Program-made: the position numbers and the translations under genes
Notes under the pieces: generated by a model
The model's input: only the letters and a program-made list of their open reading frames with translations
What the model was told of the DNA's origin: nothing
Database searches by the model: none
Shown here: positions 1 to 64,000 of the stretch, piece after piece
Layout: each line of letters begins with the position of its first letter
Position numbering within the stretch: the first letter of the stretch is position 1
DNA from: Unio delphinus
Taxonomy: Eukaryota; Mollusca; Bivalvia; Unionida; Unionidae
Reading direction: 5' to 3'
NCBI GenBank assembly: GCA_029339505.1
Contig: JAQISU010000163.1
Coordinates: 4,637,001-4,701,000, forward strand
Length of the DNA: 64,000 nt

Positions 1-53067
<53,067 letters not shown>

Positions 53068-53262
53068 CTTGCACTAACTTCAGTGTCTGCGCGTGCGTAC
53101 CGGTTGCAAGTATGTTAAAATATTTTTCATTGGATAATCTTTTTAATCAGAATGAATCTCACCAATGAAGTAAGCCTTAATAAATATCCTAAGTTGTGTG
53201 TTATTCCGGTTAATACTACTGTACAAGGACGGTCGTGTTAACGATACTACAAAGGAAACAAA
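53068..53262. promoter_or_regulatory. Bidirectional WDR75/TOMM7 promoter
   Basis: Only 195 bp separate the two divergent start codons, so both core promoters must lie here or inside the transcribed ends. A CCAAT box (53162-53166) and an inverted ATTGG (53130-53134) are both present. The part next to WDR75 is GC-rich (GCGCGTGCG) and there is no obvious TATA box. The WDR75 start lies in CAAGATGGCGAC, a YY1-type motif seen at start codons of many housekeeping genes. Function is inferred from layout and motifs. Confidence 0.75.
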
Positions 53263-53365
53263 ATGGTTAAAATGAGTGTTGCAATGAAGAATAGAGTTTC
53301 TACTGTCTTGTCACTGTTTAGAGTATCCGTTCAGTTTGGTTTTGTACCACTGATATTATATCTAG
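53263..53365 (+). CDS. TOMM7: TOMM7 coding exon 1
   Basis: It encodes the cytosolic N-terminal helix and most of the membrane segment: MVKMSVAMKNRVSTVLSLF, then FGFVPLILYL, plus one base of a Gly codon. The donor is GTATGA. Reading through the donor gives a spurious 65-residue frame. Confidence 0.95.
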
Positions 53366-56300
53366 GTATGAGAGTGGCAAATCATTTTGTATCCTATTTT
53401 CGCGATCATTTTATGTTGAATTTAGCATTTAGAATTCAACACTATGGCTTGAAAATATAATTGTTACCTTTGTTCATCTTTATAATTGGTGTATGCTTGC
53501 TATTTAACGTAATATAGCAATTCAAACTGGCAAAAAGATAGATTACAGCATATTCAGACGTTAAGGCTGTTGGTAATGACGTACAATTCAGGTGGGTGGG
53601 GAATGATAACGTGAGTGTGAAGAAATGGCACCAAATTATGGCAATAGGCAATGTGTAACCTGGTACACCAGTATATAAATGTACAAACCTAATGCAGTGT
53701 GCAGTCTGGCACACCAGTATATATGTGTACATACCTAATGCAATATGTGGCTTGGTACACCAGAGTTTTGAAAAACTAGGACTTGATTTGCTTATTATAA
53801 TAACATTCCTTCTTTGAGAAATGGGGTGGGGGTGGGGAGTTTGGACCATCAGTCTATTTTGATTTGTAAGGATGCAGTATAGTTTTGTTGATTTGTCATG
53901 ATCCAATTCCCATTGTTTATGCATAGAGATAGAGAGAAAGAGTGGCCAGGTCTTTTTTTTTTAATTTTATCTTTCAACCATTTGATATATGTTACTGTGG
54001 TGTAATGCACTGTGTTTTGCAAAAAGAGAACTTATATGTATTGTGTTTCTTTTCTTCAGGTTTTAAGAAAGGGGCAGAAGAAGGTATGCCAGAATTAACA
54101 ATCTTCAGGTAATTTATTCATCTTTAAATGCTGAATTTTATTTAACTGTAATGCAATCCATAAAAAGATCTATAATAAATTAATAAGTGATCCAAAATGT
54201 GAAATATATTTTTTTGGATGAAACAAATAATGAAAAATTTAAATCAGAATAATATTTTTGAAATATTTAAAAAGAAATTAGAAACTTTTACTTGTGTACC
54301 TAGTCAGTTTTGTAAAAGTTTGTATATAAACACAGTGGACAAGATAAAACATAAACTATGTAAAGTTGAATTAATTTACAAGGGAACAACTTTAAGCTCT
54401 CTAAATCACCTGAAATTCAAACTTCTACCCACAGTGTAATCATACTATAACAATATGTCAATAGTCACGGGGACCTGATTGGTCTAAATCGCTCTCCATT
54501 ATGGATCACTGCCATCACAACTCTGCGTGGGTTTGAGTCTCAGATTCGTCCAATGTGGGTGTGTATTAAAGCTTGTCATAGCTTTTCGTGGGTCGGTGGT
54601 TCTTTCTGGTGTTTTCCTGGGTTCTTCCTCTACCTTGTATAGCCTATATTGTGTTGAAAAATGGCCCAACAACAATAGTCACATTATTCACATTTATATT
54701 TCTATTCATTACTATTTGGACACTGAATAAAATGGCAAAACTAACAAAGTTGGCAAATCCTTGACATTTCAATCATTATTTAAATAATGTAACTTAAACC
54801 ATGCAATTTTTATTTTCAGGTAGTTTTAGATCCAACATTCAAATAAATAAGTTGCTGCTACTCTTGACCTATACAGTGGGGCCCCTCTCTTAATTGATCA
54901 AAAAATTGAAAAAGTGAAATATATTATTTACTTTGATTATAGCTGAAACTTTAAAGGAGTATAATGAGGTGACTACTGATTTTTGCAGACAAGAAAGAGA
55001 AAGAGACCCTCATTCATTTGATTTTAAACTTGGGACCCAGAGTGGCCGAGTGTTCTAAAACACTCTCCGTTATAAATCACTGACATCTCACAGCTGTCTG
55101 CGTGGGTTTGAGTCTCAGATTCGGCCAATGTGGGTATGTGAGAAAGCTTGGCAGTAGCTTCTCGTGGGTTGGTGGTTCTTTCCTGGGCTTTTCCAGGGTT
55201 CTTCCTCCACCATTAATACTGGCCACCATGTATAACCTATCATGTGCTGAAAAATAGCATTAAACCCTACAAAAATAACAAACTTGAAACTTCTCAGAAA
55301 AGTATTTAAGATTCCTTAAATGTAATTTTGGGGCATAATTAGATAACAGTTTCAATGCAGCTTGACAGAAGTGGGTCGAATCATAAAATAAAAATAAAGT
55401 AGACAATAAATGAAGGATTTTATAATTTTGTAAACACCAATGAATATTCAGATTGTATCAGAATACATTCCATAAATATTTGAAACTTGATATTTGTTTC
55501 AGCTCTGAAGTTTAATTTGACTCCATTATTAAAGTACCGTATTTGCGTGCATATAACTCACGTGTAATATGCGTTTTTACAATTAATGCAAATCCCCCCC
55601 CCCCCCCCCGGGGGGGCGTGGTGTATGTGTAAGCACGTTATTCCATTTTTTTTATTTTTTACAGCCAAATGCGCATCGGTGAAGTTTGAGCAACCACCTT
55701 AAAAAATCGGTGACAATTAATAAAAGATTTCTTTCATAAACATACAGTATAAAGGAGGTTTATTCAAATCTTTAAATTGAAAATAAACAATTCGAAGTTG
55801 ACACCGTGTTGCGTTGCTTGCGCGTCTGTATGTTATGGTATGTAATGAATATCTTTTATTAGCACAAGGCATACACTAACTTGCATTGTAAGAATATATT
55901 TCTTGTAATTTCTCTGTAGGAAAAAACTGATAATCGGTTTTAAATCGGATTTCTACAAACCATAATCGGTTTTGGAAAAAAATGATATTAACATCCGTAT
56001 ACTGACGTGTGCATTCCAGCTGGAAATTAGCGGAAACCAGTAAATACACATAGTTTTATAGCATTTGCTACTTTGCCTCTGTTTACGAGAAAAATATTAC
56101 TGGTACGACGTGGCATTTACGACTATACCGGTAATACTGGTATTTATTATGAGCAGAAAGGGATAAAGGCGCCGGTGTTAAATTGCTGGATGGTGAGCGA
56201 GAGATGATAAACAGCCACGTAATGCATATCAGATGAGGCACCTCTGGCAGGCCTGTGTTGGTTACCGCGTGGTATATGCATGTGCGCACAATACAAGATG

Positions 56301-57414
56301 TTTTTTACACAAAGACTGAATTTCCGTGCATAATCTGCGTGTACGCATTATAAATGTTGATCGTTATATGCGTGAAAATACGGTACGTGTGCAAATCTTC
56401 CGTAACATTGATCAGTGGCTTCCATATAGACACATAGTGTAAACTACATTGTACTGATGTATGTAATATGAGTTAAATGGTTAAGGTATATAGCTCATCA
56501 GAAAAAACAAAAGAGGGAATGGAAAGTTCCACCAGCTTACAGGCTACTGATCATGGGATCCTGAAATTCTGATGGCTGTTATCAGACATTTTTCTTAAGC
56601 CAGATATTTGTGAAAATGGTAATAAATACATTTATTCCAGTTGTTAAATGTGTAACAGAAAGGAAAACAATATATTGAATTGTCAGATTGTTAAATATAC
56701 CCCAGAATTTGTTAGCTTTGGTTTTTTATTAATTTTGACTTAAGTTGTAGCATCATCCTTCTGTACTACATTTTACTGTCATATTGTTTATTTATAAAAA
56801 TGATTTATTCACTTAGAAAGCTACACACTGGAATTTCAGTCAGCCACGAGGTGAAGTCCAGGGATCAACATTATCCCATATTCCCCTTATGTTATTGCTA
56901 CTCCTTTTGGGTTCTTCACCAAGGTGAAATCCAAGGGTTCACATTATCACATAAACACCTTCTGTCATTATCACTCCTGTATCCTTGAAGTGGGAGAAGG
57001 GGTCAATAATTAATAATGGGGACACATTTTAGTTCAAATGTTTATGGCAATAATCTGTTTTCAGCATTATGTTCCATAACCAATAATCACTTTGCCACAT
57101 ACTTAAAATTTAACAGTATCTTGCCCTTCTATGAGTACCACTTTTGCACCTGGGCGCTATTCCAGGATAGAGAGACAGAGTCAAGAATTATATTGGTCAC
57201 ACATTTTCATGAATGTTTTTCTTTACTTGTTTTTCCATTTTCAATTCACTACTGTTCCTACTAAATCTCAGTGGGTCAAGAGGTAAGTACATGTATGTAG
57301 GTCACCTATGTTACCAAGGCAATTCAGTTGTTTTTTCACCAACTTGTCCAGAATGGGTGACTTAGGTATAGTGACTTGTGCAGACCAAGTGTTCTTACTA
57401 CTCCCATTGTTGTC

Positions 57415-57459
<45 letters not shown>

Positions 57460-58736
57460 GTACTCCAAATTTCTGAATCTCTAAGACCACTCCACTGCAC
57501 CAGCTATGCCTTGTTATTGGAAATTTTAGGGGAAACAAAATAGTGCAAAATAAAATGACAGAAATGAATGTTAACAAGAAATGCTGAAACTGGTTTTGTT
57601 ATTTTTTCATTTTCATTCAGATTTATCAGAACCATTTCAGTGGCCTTGTGGTTATAGCATCCACCTTTGATGCTGGAGGTCGCGTATGAGTCATACCAAA
57701 GACTTACAAAAATGGTACTAACAGCAGCCTAGCTTGGTACTCAGCATTAAGAGGTAATTTTAGGACTGGTGTTAGGATAATTGACAGGCTGGGGCATGAT
57801 GTTGTATGGCTGCGGCATGGTGCCACAGTGCTAGATATCACTATAAACTGTCACACTGCAGACATTATAGTGATGTGACTGAAAAATTATTAGAGTTATG
57901 TTTGAAATCCTAATCACACACTCGATTATCACTTGCCTTCGTAATTCACTTCCCTACATTTCAAATGGAAGTATCAAAGTCTTTTAAGGGAAAGAAGTTT
58001 CCAGGTGAAGGTCTGTTTTTCGTATAGAATTGATTTCTTTTTGTTTAAGTAAATTTGTTTTATGAAGAATAATTCTCATGTTTTTCTTGAAACCACATTG
58101 GAATTTATTCTGATCTGCAAAAAAACTGAATTCCAGCAATAATAAAACATGTAACCATTAGGGCATAACCGATTAGCATTTTTGTACTGATTTCAGATTC
58201 CGGATTTTGGGCATGAAATTCTTCCAATTCCGGATACGATTCAATTAATCGAAAATGCTAAATCCGTAATTTTTTTTCTAAAAAATTTCATCTTTTGTTT
58301 CCGGGTATCTGGTTTTGCAGTGTCTAGCATGTTACTTAGTACTTTACCATATCCGGCTTCATTTCCGGTTTTTACCCGCCAGTTCAAATAGATTGTCTCA
58401 CAGCGTGGTTGTGTTGACCATACTGGACTTTTCAGACTTCTTATTTAACTTTATTAACACACTATCGAATGACACGCAGTGTTAGACATGGTGCTATAGA
58501 AATTCAACTTTATTATTTTTATTATCTGAATCTGTCGTTCCTGCCTTGTCCGACTCCGATTAATCGGAAGTTCATACTATCCGGTGGAATCCGATTTCCG
58601 GATCAAAAGTCGGTTATGCCCTAGTAACCATATATTGAGAGATACAACAGTGAGGAATGGATATCAGTGATTGATTTTAAATCTTCATAGCTTGTGAAAC
58701 AATAATTTTTTCTATTTCAGTTTGTTTTGGCAGTAA
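53263..58736 (+). CDS. TOMM7: TOMM7, small subunit of the mitochondrial outer-membrane TOM translocase, complete
   Basis: Tom7 is a tail-anchored subunit of the outer-membrane preprotein translocase. It tunes assembly of the TOM core and in animals helps hold PINK1 at the complex. Three coding exons are 53263-53365, 54060-54108 and 58721-58736, with phases 1 and 2 conserved across GTATGA/TTCTTCAG and GTAATT/ATTTCAG junctions. The protein is 55 residues, the usual family length. It begins MVKMSVAMKNR, has the membrane segment FGFVPLILYLGFKKG (about residues 25-39), then AEEGMPELTIF and ends SLFWQ. Invertebrate Tom7 typically ends S-L-L-W-Q. The 4.6-kb second intron carries several mobile elements. 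It is head to head with WDR75. A possible poly(A) signal AATAAA lies at 58982-58987. Confidence 0.95.
53366..54059 (+). other. TOMM7 intron 1
   Basis: A 694-bp intron with a 55-bp imperfect tandem repeat at about 53641-53765 (CTGGTACACCAGTATATA blocks). No other feature is seen. Confidence 0.65.
53641..53765. repeat. 55-bp imperfect tandem repeat
   Basis: Two and a third copies of GGTACACCAGTATATA, ACCTAATGCA and TGTG blocks. Unrelated in sequence to the 55-bp satellite at 36984. Confidence 0.75.
54060..54108 (+). CDS. TOMM7: TOMM7 coding exon 2
   Basis: A 49-nt micro-exon between TTTCTTCAG and GTAATT. It encodes GFKKGAEEGMPELTIF, the most conserved motif of Tom7 (G-F-K-[KR]-G-A-x-x-G-M-P-E). 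It ends in phase 2. Confidence 0.96.
54464..54676 (+). mobile_element. tRNA-derived SINE, family 1
   Basis: It contains CACGGGGACCTGATTGGTCT (decayed A box region), GTGGGTTTGAGTCTCAGATT (B box), GTGGGTCGGTGGTTCTTTCT and TGTGTTGAAAAATGGC. Same orientation as 55031-55285. Confidence 0.75.
55031..55285 (+). mobile_element. tRNA-derived SINE, family 1, most complete copy
   Basis: The head GGGACCCAGAGTGGCCGAGT contains an A box, GTGGGTTTGAGTCTC a B box, then TTCTCGTGGGTTGGTGGTTC, TTCCTCCACCATTAATACTG and the tail TGTGCTGAAAAATAGCATTA with A-rich end. Confidence 0.8.
55537..56383. mobile_element. TA-flanked inverted-repeat element with CCGTATTT ends
   Basis: The left end CCGTATTTGCGTGCATATAA and the right end (inverse CCGTATTTTCACGCATATAA) match at most positions. 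TA flanks are at 55535-55536 and 56384-56385. The 847-bp interior shows no transposase. It contains a 16-C/7-G run near 55587-55609. Confidence 0.75.
57419..57452. repeat. (CA)n microsatellite
   Basis: About 17 CA steps. Confidence 0.9.
57636..57892 (+). mobile_element. tRNA-derived SINE, family 2 (bivalve Meta-SINE-like), near complete
   Basis: The head TGGCCTTGTGGTTATAGCAT is an A-box region and GGTCGCGTATGAGTC a B-box region. They are followed by CCAAAGACTTACAAAAATGG, TTGGTACTCAGCATTAAGAG, then GGACTGGTGTTAGGATAATT and ACTATAAACTGTCACACTGC. The 5' and 3' halves are matched separately at 3716-3857 and 39705-39840. Confidence 0.75.
58159..58623. mobile_element. hAT-type MITE, 465 bp
   Basis: Inverted ends TAGGGCATAACCGA are perfect and flanked by an exact 8-bp duplication GTAACCAT (58151-58158 and 58624-58631). 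The interior is noncoding with many CCGGA/TCCGG motifs, often inverted. It ends 97 bp before TOMM7 exon 3. Confidence 0.92.
58721..58736 (+). CDS. TOMM7: TOMM7 coding exon 3 (last 5 residues and stop)
   Basis: A 16-nt coding piece after CTATTTCAG. With the two bases from exon 2 it reads S-L-F-W-Q-stop, the family's conserved tail. A nearer acceptor at 54829-54831 would give only R-stop and is a poorer fit. The exon continues as 3' UTR, probably to about 59000. Confidence 0.88.
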
Positions 58737-58981
58737 TCTGGCATCAGCTGCCTTTGGCATGTAACTTAATTAGGACTGGGCATGAATGCTGTACTGTGAA
58801 AGAAGACTAAAAGAACATTTACTCTGGACTTATTGTGAATAGATTCTGATTTTTGAAATACTTGTCTTGTTGAAAGTGTACAATGTTCTTTTTTGTCAGT
58901 TTGAAGGGATGTTTTTTGTGAATTTTGATATATATTCATGAAATTATTTTGAGTGAATTCTTTGAAATATCTTTTCACAGA

Positions 58982-58987
58982 AATAAA
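58982..58987 (+). promoter_or_regulatory. Likely TOMM7 poly(A) signal AATAAA
   Basis: A canonical AATAAA, repeated as AATAAATAA, lies about 245 bp after the TOMM7 stop codon, in keeping with a short 3' UTR. Confidence 0.5.
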
Positions 58988-59524
58988 TAAGAGTTCCCAC
59001 TTTTATGTTTTTCGTGTTTTATAACATCACATTATTTATTGATGTACCCATATAAATTTACCCAAGTCCATTTTGTTATTTAAAATCTGTTCGCCAAAAA
59101 ATATTAACTAGAACTGTGTCAAGTTTAGTTTTCAAGTTTTTCTTACAAAGTTTATTAAAAATGGGTTCCCACGTGTCTTAGAATCTTGGAAGTTTTGGAA
59201 TTTAACAAATAAATTTCAAGAGCTTTGAAAAGTAATGAAATTTGTCAAAACCTTGCAAAGTTTTTTGAAAAGGCATGGAATATCTGACAGTGGAGTTAAC
59301 GAAATTGATGACTTCAACTTTCATAGAGCATTTAGCACCAATTAAATCATGATAAAATTATGATTGATAAATCGTTTCATTTCATATGCAAGAGTAAGTT
59401 CCTCTAACAGTTGATATCACATGAATTCCAGTGTAGTTTGATTGAAAAATTTAAATGGTCAGCTGTGCCGCTTTGAGTAATTACCTCTTGACAATCTGTC
59501 AATCCGAAGCTAATTTCTTCCGAA

Positions 59525-59720
59525 AAGTCTAATTTTCTGATAATCATATACTCATTATTCCCACTATGAAAACAATGAAGTCATATGGACAATGTTCTAT
59601 TGCATACCAGGGCCCAGCAATATGAAATGAATTACCCATTGAAATTAGACACAAAGACACAGTGATCCCTTTCAAGAGTGCTCTTAAAACACCTTTTTCG
59701 ACTGCAAGAACAAACTTGTT
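59525..59720 (+). mobile_element. CR1/L2-like LINE fragment
   Basis: It reads KSYGQCSIAYQGPAI-stop, NELPIEIRHKDT and FKSALK, the same C-terminal block as 6513-6770 and 18228-18350 in the opposite orientation. Both ends are truncated. Confidence 0.75.
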
Positions 59721-60314
59721 TTATTTATATTTCTCTCCTCATTTTGTATAATAAGAGTTGGGAATCTACAGAAATCAGAGTGCAACTTCTTGAACAAAAT
59801 ATTTCAATGCTTGCCTGTAGAGTGCAACTTAATGAAAAGATTTCAATGCCTGCTTGTAAACTTCGTTTACTTTTGCATTCAAACATGAATTGTTTGTCTT
59901 GCAGTCTTATGACAGACAACTTCATGCTGCAAACAGCACACATCTATCCCAGATATTCCAGAGTCTTGCATAATTATAATTGTGATGAGAGTTGAAATCA
60001 TTGCTTAAACAATTTGTTACTATATTTAATTGAAGATTATTCCTAAAATTGTGTACCATAAGTTGTAGATAGCAATAGAGAGGGTATCATAAAGTGTTGA
60101 ACTGCAGCATGTCAAACAAAAACTAATTAAGGAAATGCTAATACTTGAAAACCAATTTTTGGTGTTTGGATTTCATTTTAGACATTTCTTTATAGTGAAT
60201 CCCATCTAATACATAAATGTATAATAGTGGCATATATTTTAAGACTGGCTTATAATTGAGAGAGATAGAGCAAAAAAAAAAGGTAGAATATAGAATTACA
60301 GGTTTGAAAAACAC

Positions 60315-60400
60315 TCGTATACTAGGTCATATACTTTATACTAGGTCATATACTATATACTAGGTCATATACTTTATACTAGGTCATATACTATATACTA
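60315..60400. repeat. Tandem repeat of ATACTAGGTCATATACT type, split by a hAT
   Basis: About four copies of a 19-20 bp unit with two alternating variants (CTTTATACT and CTATATACT). One more copy resumes at 63554-63582 after the hAT. Confidence 0.85.
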
Positions 60401-63400
60401 CAGGGGTCTCAAACTCAAATTATCCGGGGGCCGCAGGAGGTAGAGTTTGGGTGACACTGGGCCGCATCGAGTATTGCACAAAAAAGCGATTACAAGTTCA
60501 ATAAAGTACAACTGTTACAATCTGCTCAACCTTTATTAATAACAAATAAAAACATTAAGTGTTCTCAAGAACATAGGCGTCATTTACTTCCTCCTATTCC
60601 TTGTTGCCAGAGACCTGGCAGCGCTTCTTCTTACACAGCTGAGCAGCATTTGGCTTGAGTGAGGAAGCAACTGAGACCTCAGTGTAGCTTAAATATGTTC
60701 ATCAGTAAGTTTGGCCCTGAACTTTGACTTGTTAAAGTTGATATTGGAAAAGAGCTTTTCACACAGATAGGTACTCCCAAAAAGGCACATGATCCACTTG
60801 AACAACCTGGAAATCTCAGGGAAAGTGGAGATCAATTCTCTCATAAATTGTCCAAGCTTGTATGTTTTTCCATTCACCTCCCTGAACTTAGCCTTGAGTT
60901 CAGAATTGCACTGATGATCAATCAGCTCCATTTGAAGCGCGGGGGTGGGGGGCATCTTCCACATTGAAGGAGAAAGGGTCAGCAAAAATTTGAAAAGTGG
61001 CTCTGTGTGTTTTGAAGTCTGCAAACCTGTGATCAAATTCTTCCTGTAGCTTTGCAATGGCATCATTATACTTACTAATGAATGGTGTGCCCGAGTCCAT
61101 GAGTATTTTGCATGTTGGGAAATGGCAGAGGTTTCTCTGAGAAAGCTGGGCTTTCCATAACACAAGTTTTGTGCAGAATGCCCTAACATTGTCATAGGCA
61201 ACACTGACAAGCTGCCCCTGGCCTTGTAACTTCTTGTTGAGTACATTCAGCTCCTGTGTAATGTCAACAAGAAAAACCAAGTCCATGAGCCATTTGGGAT
61301 TACTTAGTACAGGAACAACCACCCCATCCTTCTCCATGAAGGCTTTGATTTCTGCTCTCAACTCAAAAAACGTTTTCAAGACGTTTCCCCTACTAAGCCA
61401 ACGTACCTCGGTGAAGTAGATAACATCCTCATATGCTGACTCTATTTCCTTTAAAAAGGCGCTGAACTGCTATGGCTTCAAGCTACTGGATCTGATATGG
61501 TTGATGCATTTCACAACGTCAGACATCACATTGTCAAACTTCAGACAATTGCTGCAAAGGGCCTGCTGATGGATAATGCAGTGTAGAGCAAAGGCCTCTT
61601 CCACACCCTCCTCTCCCAGTTTTCTTTGAACATGTGCCACAAGTTCATTTATTTTCCCTGTCATTGATGGCGCTTCGTCGGTTGTTATTCCTGCAAAAAG
61701 TTTCCACAGTAAACCGGCATCCACAGTGGTATCATACAGCTGGCGGAATATCTCATGAGCAGTGGTCTGGCCATGCATTGGAATCACTTTGAGCAACTCC
61801 TCCATCACTTCAAAATTATCATCAACACCACGGACATATATTGCGAGCTGTGCAGTGTCAGTAACGTCTGTGCTCTCATCAAGAGCGACTGAGTATGCTT
61901 GGAAATGTTTACCTTTCTAACAAAGTTGATCATAAATGTTACCTGACAGCTCAGAAATGCGCTTTGCCACTGTGTTGGCTGAAAGGTTGATGTTGCTAAA
62001 CCGACCCTTCTTTTCCGGACAGACTATACTTGCAGCTTGCAATATGCAATTTTTTATGAACTCGCCTTCTTTGAATGACTTTTCTGCCTTAGCAATCATC
62101 TCACTCACCACGTACCTAGCTTCAACTGCGGCATCACTTTCTTTGTTTGCTTTCTTGAAAAAATCTTGCTGCCTCAGTAGATATGTTTTAAGTTTAGCGA
62201 CCTGGGCCTCTCTCTCATCTCCCTGGTATTTTGCATACTCCTCAGCATGTCTGGTTAAATAATGACGTCTGATGTTGTACTCCTATTGCACCGCAACTTT
62301 CTCGTTGCATATAAGGCACGTCGGAATGCCCCTATGCTCAACAAAACAGTAGTCCGTCTCCCACTTCTCTTGAAATTGTCTGTGCTCATCGCCAACCTTT
62401 TTCTTCACAGCAGGTTTTGAGAAAGACATGACTGGGGTCGGGTGACAATAAACGTATTTGCACTGTGTGATAAAATATATTTCCTTCCATTCGGTAACAC
62501 TCCCGAATCACGTATCACGAGACTTTGCTCTTAGGGAGATTTAGAAATCAACATAATAAATGAGGCTGCAGTAGTCTGAGAGTGAATTCCCGAATTATGA
62601 TGTAATTTCTGACGTATGAAATATATATGGCTCGATAATTTAAAATAATAATGTAATATGTGACCTTCCACGATGGTTTCAGTCGTATGTCACCAAAGCT
62701 AGTTTTACGCTAGCGTTGAAAAAAGACGGTTGGTAACAATGACTTTTTAGCTGATATTGAATCAACAAACATTTTTCTACAGTTTTAGTTACAGTAAATA
62801 AATATACATTAATTTTGGCTAAATTAATAACAAATCACTGCACATGCTTATGCTAGTTTGTTCCAAAAATTAGGCGAACAAGACATTAAAACTCGAATAT
62901 TGAGCATCGCGTCACCCCTAACTAAAACGTGTTTAAACAGAAGGCAGGAGCAGGCAATATTTATGAATTATTGATGCGAAGAAAGATGCTATTGTAGGGA
63001 GAATGAATTTTGATTTTTTTTTAATCGTAGAAAAGGCCTTTTTGACTAACCCTTTTTGAAAGTGACCAAGCTGACGGGCTCTGAATTTCCCTCACTCGTC
63101 ACTCGTACACACTAGCGGCAATTTTAATATGGATTCTTTGATACTGTGTCAGAATGCTACGATTTACACAATTATGGTTGTGCATTACCCAGTAACTGAC
63201 ATTTTTAACTTTTGATATATGTATATACAACATTCGAAGCGTGTTTTCTCAAAACCGCACTTTGGCCATGTTTGTCTCATAAAATGCTATAAAATAAAAA
63301 CTTTAAGTCCGATTTTAAAACGGTTTTTACCATTATAATCAACGTCCAAACCTATACAAACATAATACAAATCAGAATTAGACTTGTCGGTAAGGGTTCG

Positions 63401-63553
63401 ACTGAAACCGTTGCGGACGGTCACATTATAGATCTGAGAATGGGGAAAACGCGCGGGCCGCATTAACACTAAGCTTTGCTGTCAGGTAGTGGGCCGCAAA
63501 ATATCGACTCGCGGGCCTCAAATGGCCCGCGGGCCGCGAGTTTGAGACCCCTG
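60401..63553 (-). mobile_element. hAT transposon (GTF2IRD2/ZBED5-like transposase), decayed
   Basis: Inverted ends CAGGGGTCTCAAACTC are flanked by an exact 8-bp duplication ATATACTA (60393-60400, 63554-63561). GC-rich subterminal stretches with GGGCCGC occur inside both ends. It encodes one transposase on the minus strand. The 1-kb 5' part (62430-63440) is noncoding. Confidence 0.95.
60689..62429 (-). pseudogene. hAT transposase, BED finger plus hAT core, GTF2IRD2-like
   Basis: The start ATG at 62427-62429 gives MSFSKPAVKKKVGDEHRQF. The BED finger follows (CLICNEKVAVQ, stop, EYNIRRHYLTRH). Then FSNINLSANTVAKRISELS, VALDESTDVTDTAQLAIYVR (first catalytic D region), ITTDEAPSMTG, LHCIIHQQALC, VRWLSRGN, FFELRAEIKAFM, WLMDLVFLVDITQELNVL, and the C-terminal GSTYLCEKLFSNINFNKSKF. 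In-frame stops at 62283-62285, 61917-61919 and 61470-61472, and a frameshift in a G run near 60941-60955, make it a pseudogene. GTF2IRD2 and related vertebrate proteins derive from this hAT group. Confidence 0.92.
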
Positions 63554-63561
63554 ATATACTA

Positions 63562-64000
63562 GGTCATATACTTTGCCTAGATTGGAAAAGAAAGTTACAA
63601 ATGTGACTCACCCTAATGTGGTAATAAAAGTGGTCTTGCTACTTTGGCGATATGATTTTCTCCACCTCCTCCTTTTTAATTACTCATTACCAGATATGTA
63701 ATACTGTTCAATATGTACTAATGAAATATAAAATAAATGAGTTTTATAAAGTTAAGATGTTTAAGCATGTAACATATTGACATCACTAAAGCTTAGCATA
63801 TTGTGTTAATACCAAACTAAAGAGCTGCACCTTGGTCATGTTCCATGTCAGCTTATTGTTTGATGCCTGTCTGTTTCATAACATTTAACAGTCAACAATT
63901 TAATGCAAAAATAAAATAGTTGTACATTCATGAAGAATCATATGTCCACACCGGCAGGTCATCATTTAGAGTTTGTGTTTAGTTTGTGAGAAGTTCCTTT
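63562..64000. other. Right edge, intergenic
   Basis: Apart from the resumed tandem repeat (to about 63582) the sequence is AT-rich and I see no gene or element. Confidence 0.6.

Larger units (their letters stand above)
54109..58720 (+). other. TOMM7 intron 2 (4.6 kb)
   Basis: It holds two family 1 SINEs, a TA-flanked inverted-repeat element, a CA run, one family 2 SINE and a hAT MITE. In 56400-57410 nothing else is readable. Confidence 0.65.
58737..60400 (+). other. 3' region of TOMM7 and flank
   Basis: It holds the TOMM7 3' UTR, a LINE fragment at 59525-59720 and an AGGTCATATACT-type tandem repeat at about 60315-60400. In 59010-59520 and 59730-60300 I see nothing definite. Confidence 0.6.

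Noticed and set aside
53366..53460. Extension of TOMM7 exon 1 as a 65-residue protein
   Set aside because: The conserved G-F-K-K-G-A motif lies in the next exon after a good donor; reading through loses it.
54832..54840. Alternative TOMM7 last exon
   Set aside because: Acceptor use here gives only R-stop, while 58721 restores the family's S-L-F-W-Q end.

Overview
This is a gene-poor, repeat-rich window of animal nuclear DNA. The genes are spliced with GT-AG introns, AT-rich intronic DNA dominates, and the mobile elements are of metazoan type. The organism is probably a mollusc, most likely a bivalve. That guess rests mainly on a tRNA-headed SINE whose core I recognise from memory of bivalve repeats, so it is an inference.

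Two host genes are supported exon by exon. WDR75 (nucleolar WD-repeat protein of the SSU processome / t-UTP group) lies on the minus strand. Its start codon is at 53065-53067; eleven complete coding exons run leftwards and a twelfth is cut by the left edge. All splice phases agree, giving about 456 codons, roughly the first 55% of the protein. TOMM7 (a small subunit of the mitochondrial TOM import complex) lies on the plus strand with three coding exons between 53263 and 58736, a complete 55-residue protein. The two are head to head, with 195 bp between start codons, which implies a shared bidirectional promoter.

The rest is intron or 3' flank filled with mobile elements, many with readable ends. 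Right to left: a decayed BED-finger hAT of GTF2IRD2-like type (60401-63553, perfect 8-bp duplication); a hAT MITE, a TA-flanked inverted-repeat element and tRNA-derived SINEs inside TOMM7 intron 2; in WDR75 intron 1 a pogo/Tigger-like element (45233-50733) with a Kolobok-type element (46480-50037) nested in it, a palindromic foldback element and a small Tigger derivative; in intron 3 a homogeneous 55-bp satellite and a long TA run; in intron 4 remnants of a zinc-knuckle sequence, a SINE and a LINE fragment; in intron 5 a jockey/CR1-like LINE split by a solo LTR and by a second hAT; in introns 7-8 a DIRS-type tyrosine-recombinase retrotransposon (7344-14087) with its internal complementary region, a second DIRS remnant split by a LINE, and another Tigger-like element; in intron 11 a fourth pogo/Tigger-like inverted-repeat element.

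The most unusual item is the Kolobok element. It has perfect ends and TTAA flanks and holds two convergent genes. The THAP-DDE transposase is wrecked (two stops, an internal deletion, an 11-bp frameshifting duplication). The second gene, a three-exon gene for a P2X7-type cytoplasmic 'ballast' domain protein, is intact. A TGACGTCA palindrome sits upstream of each gene in mirror-image positions.
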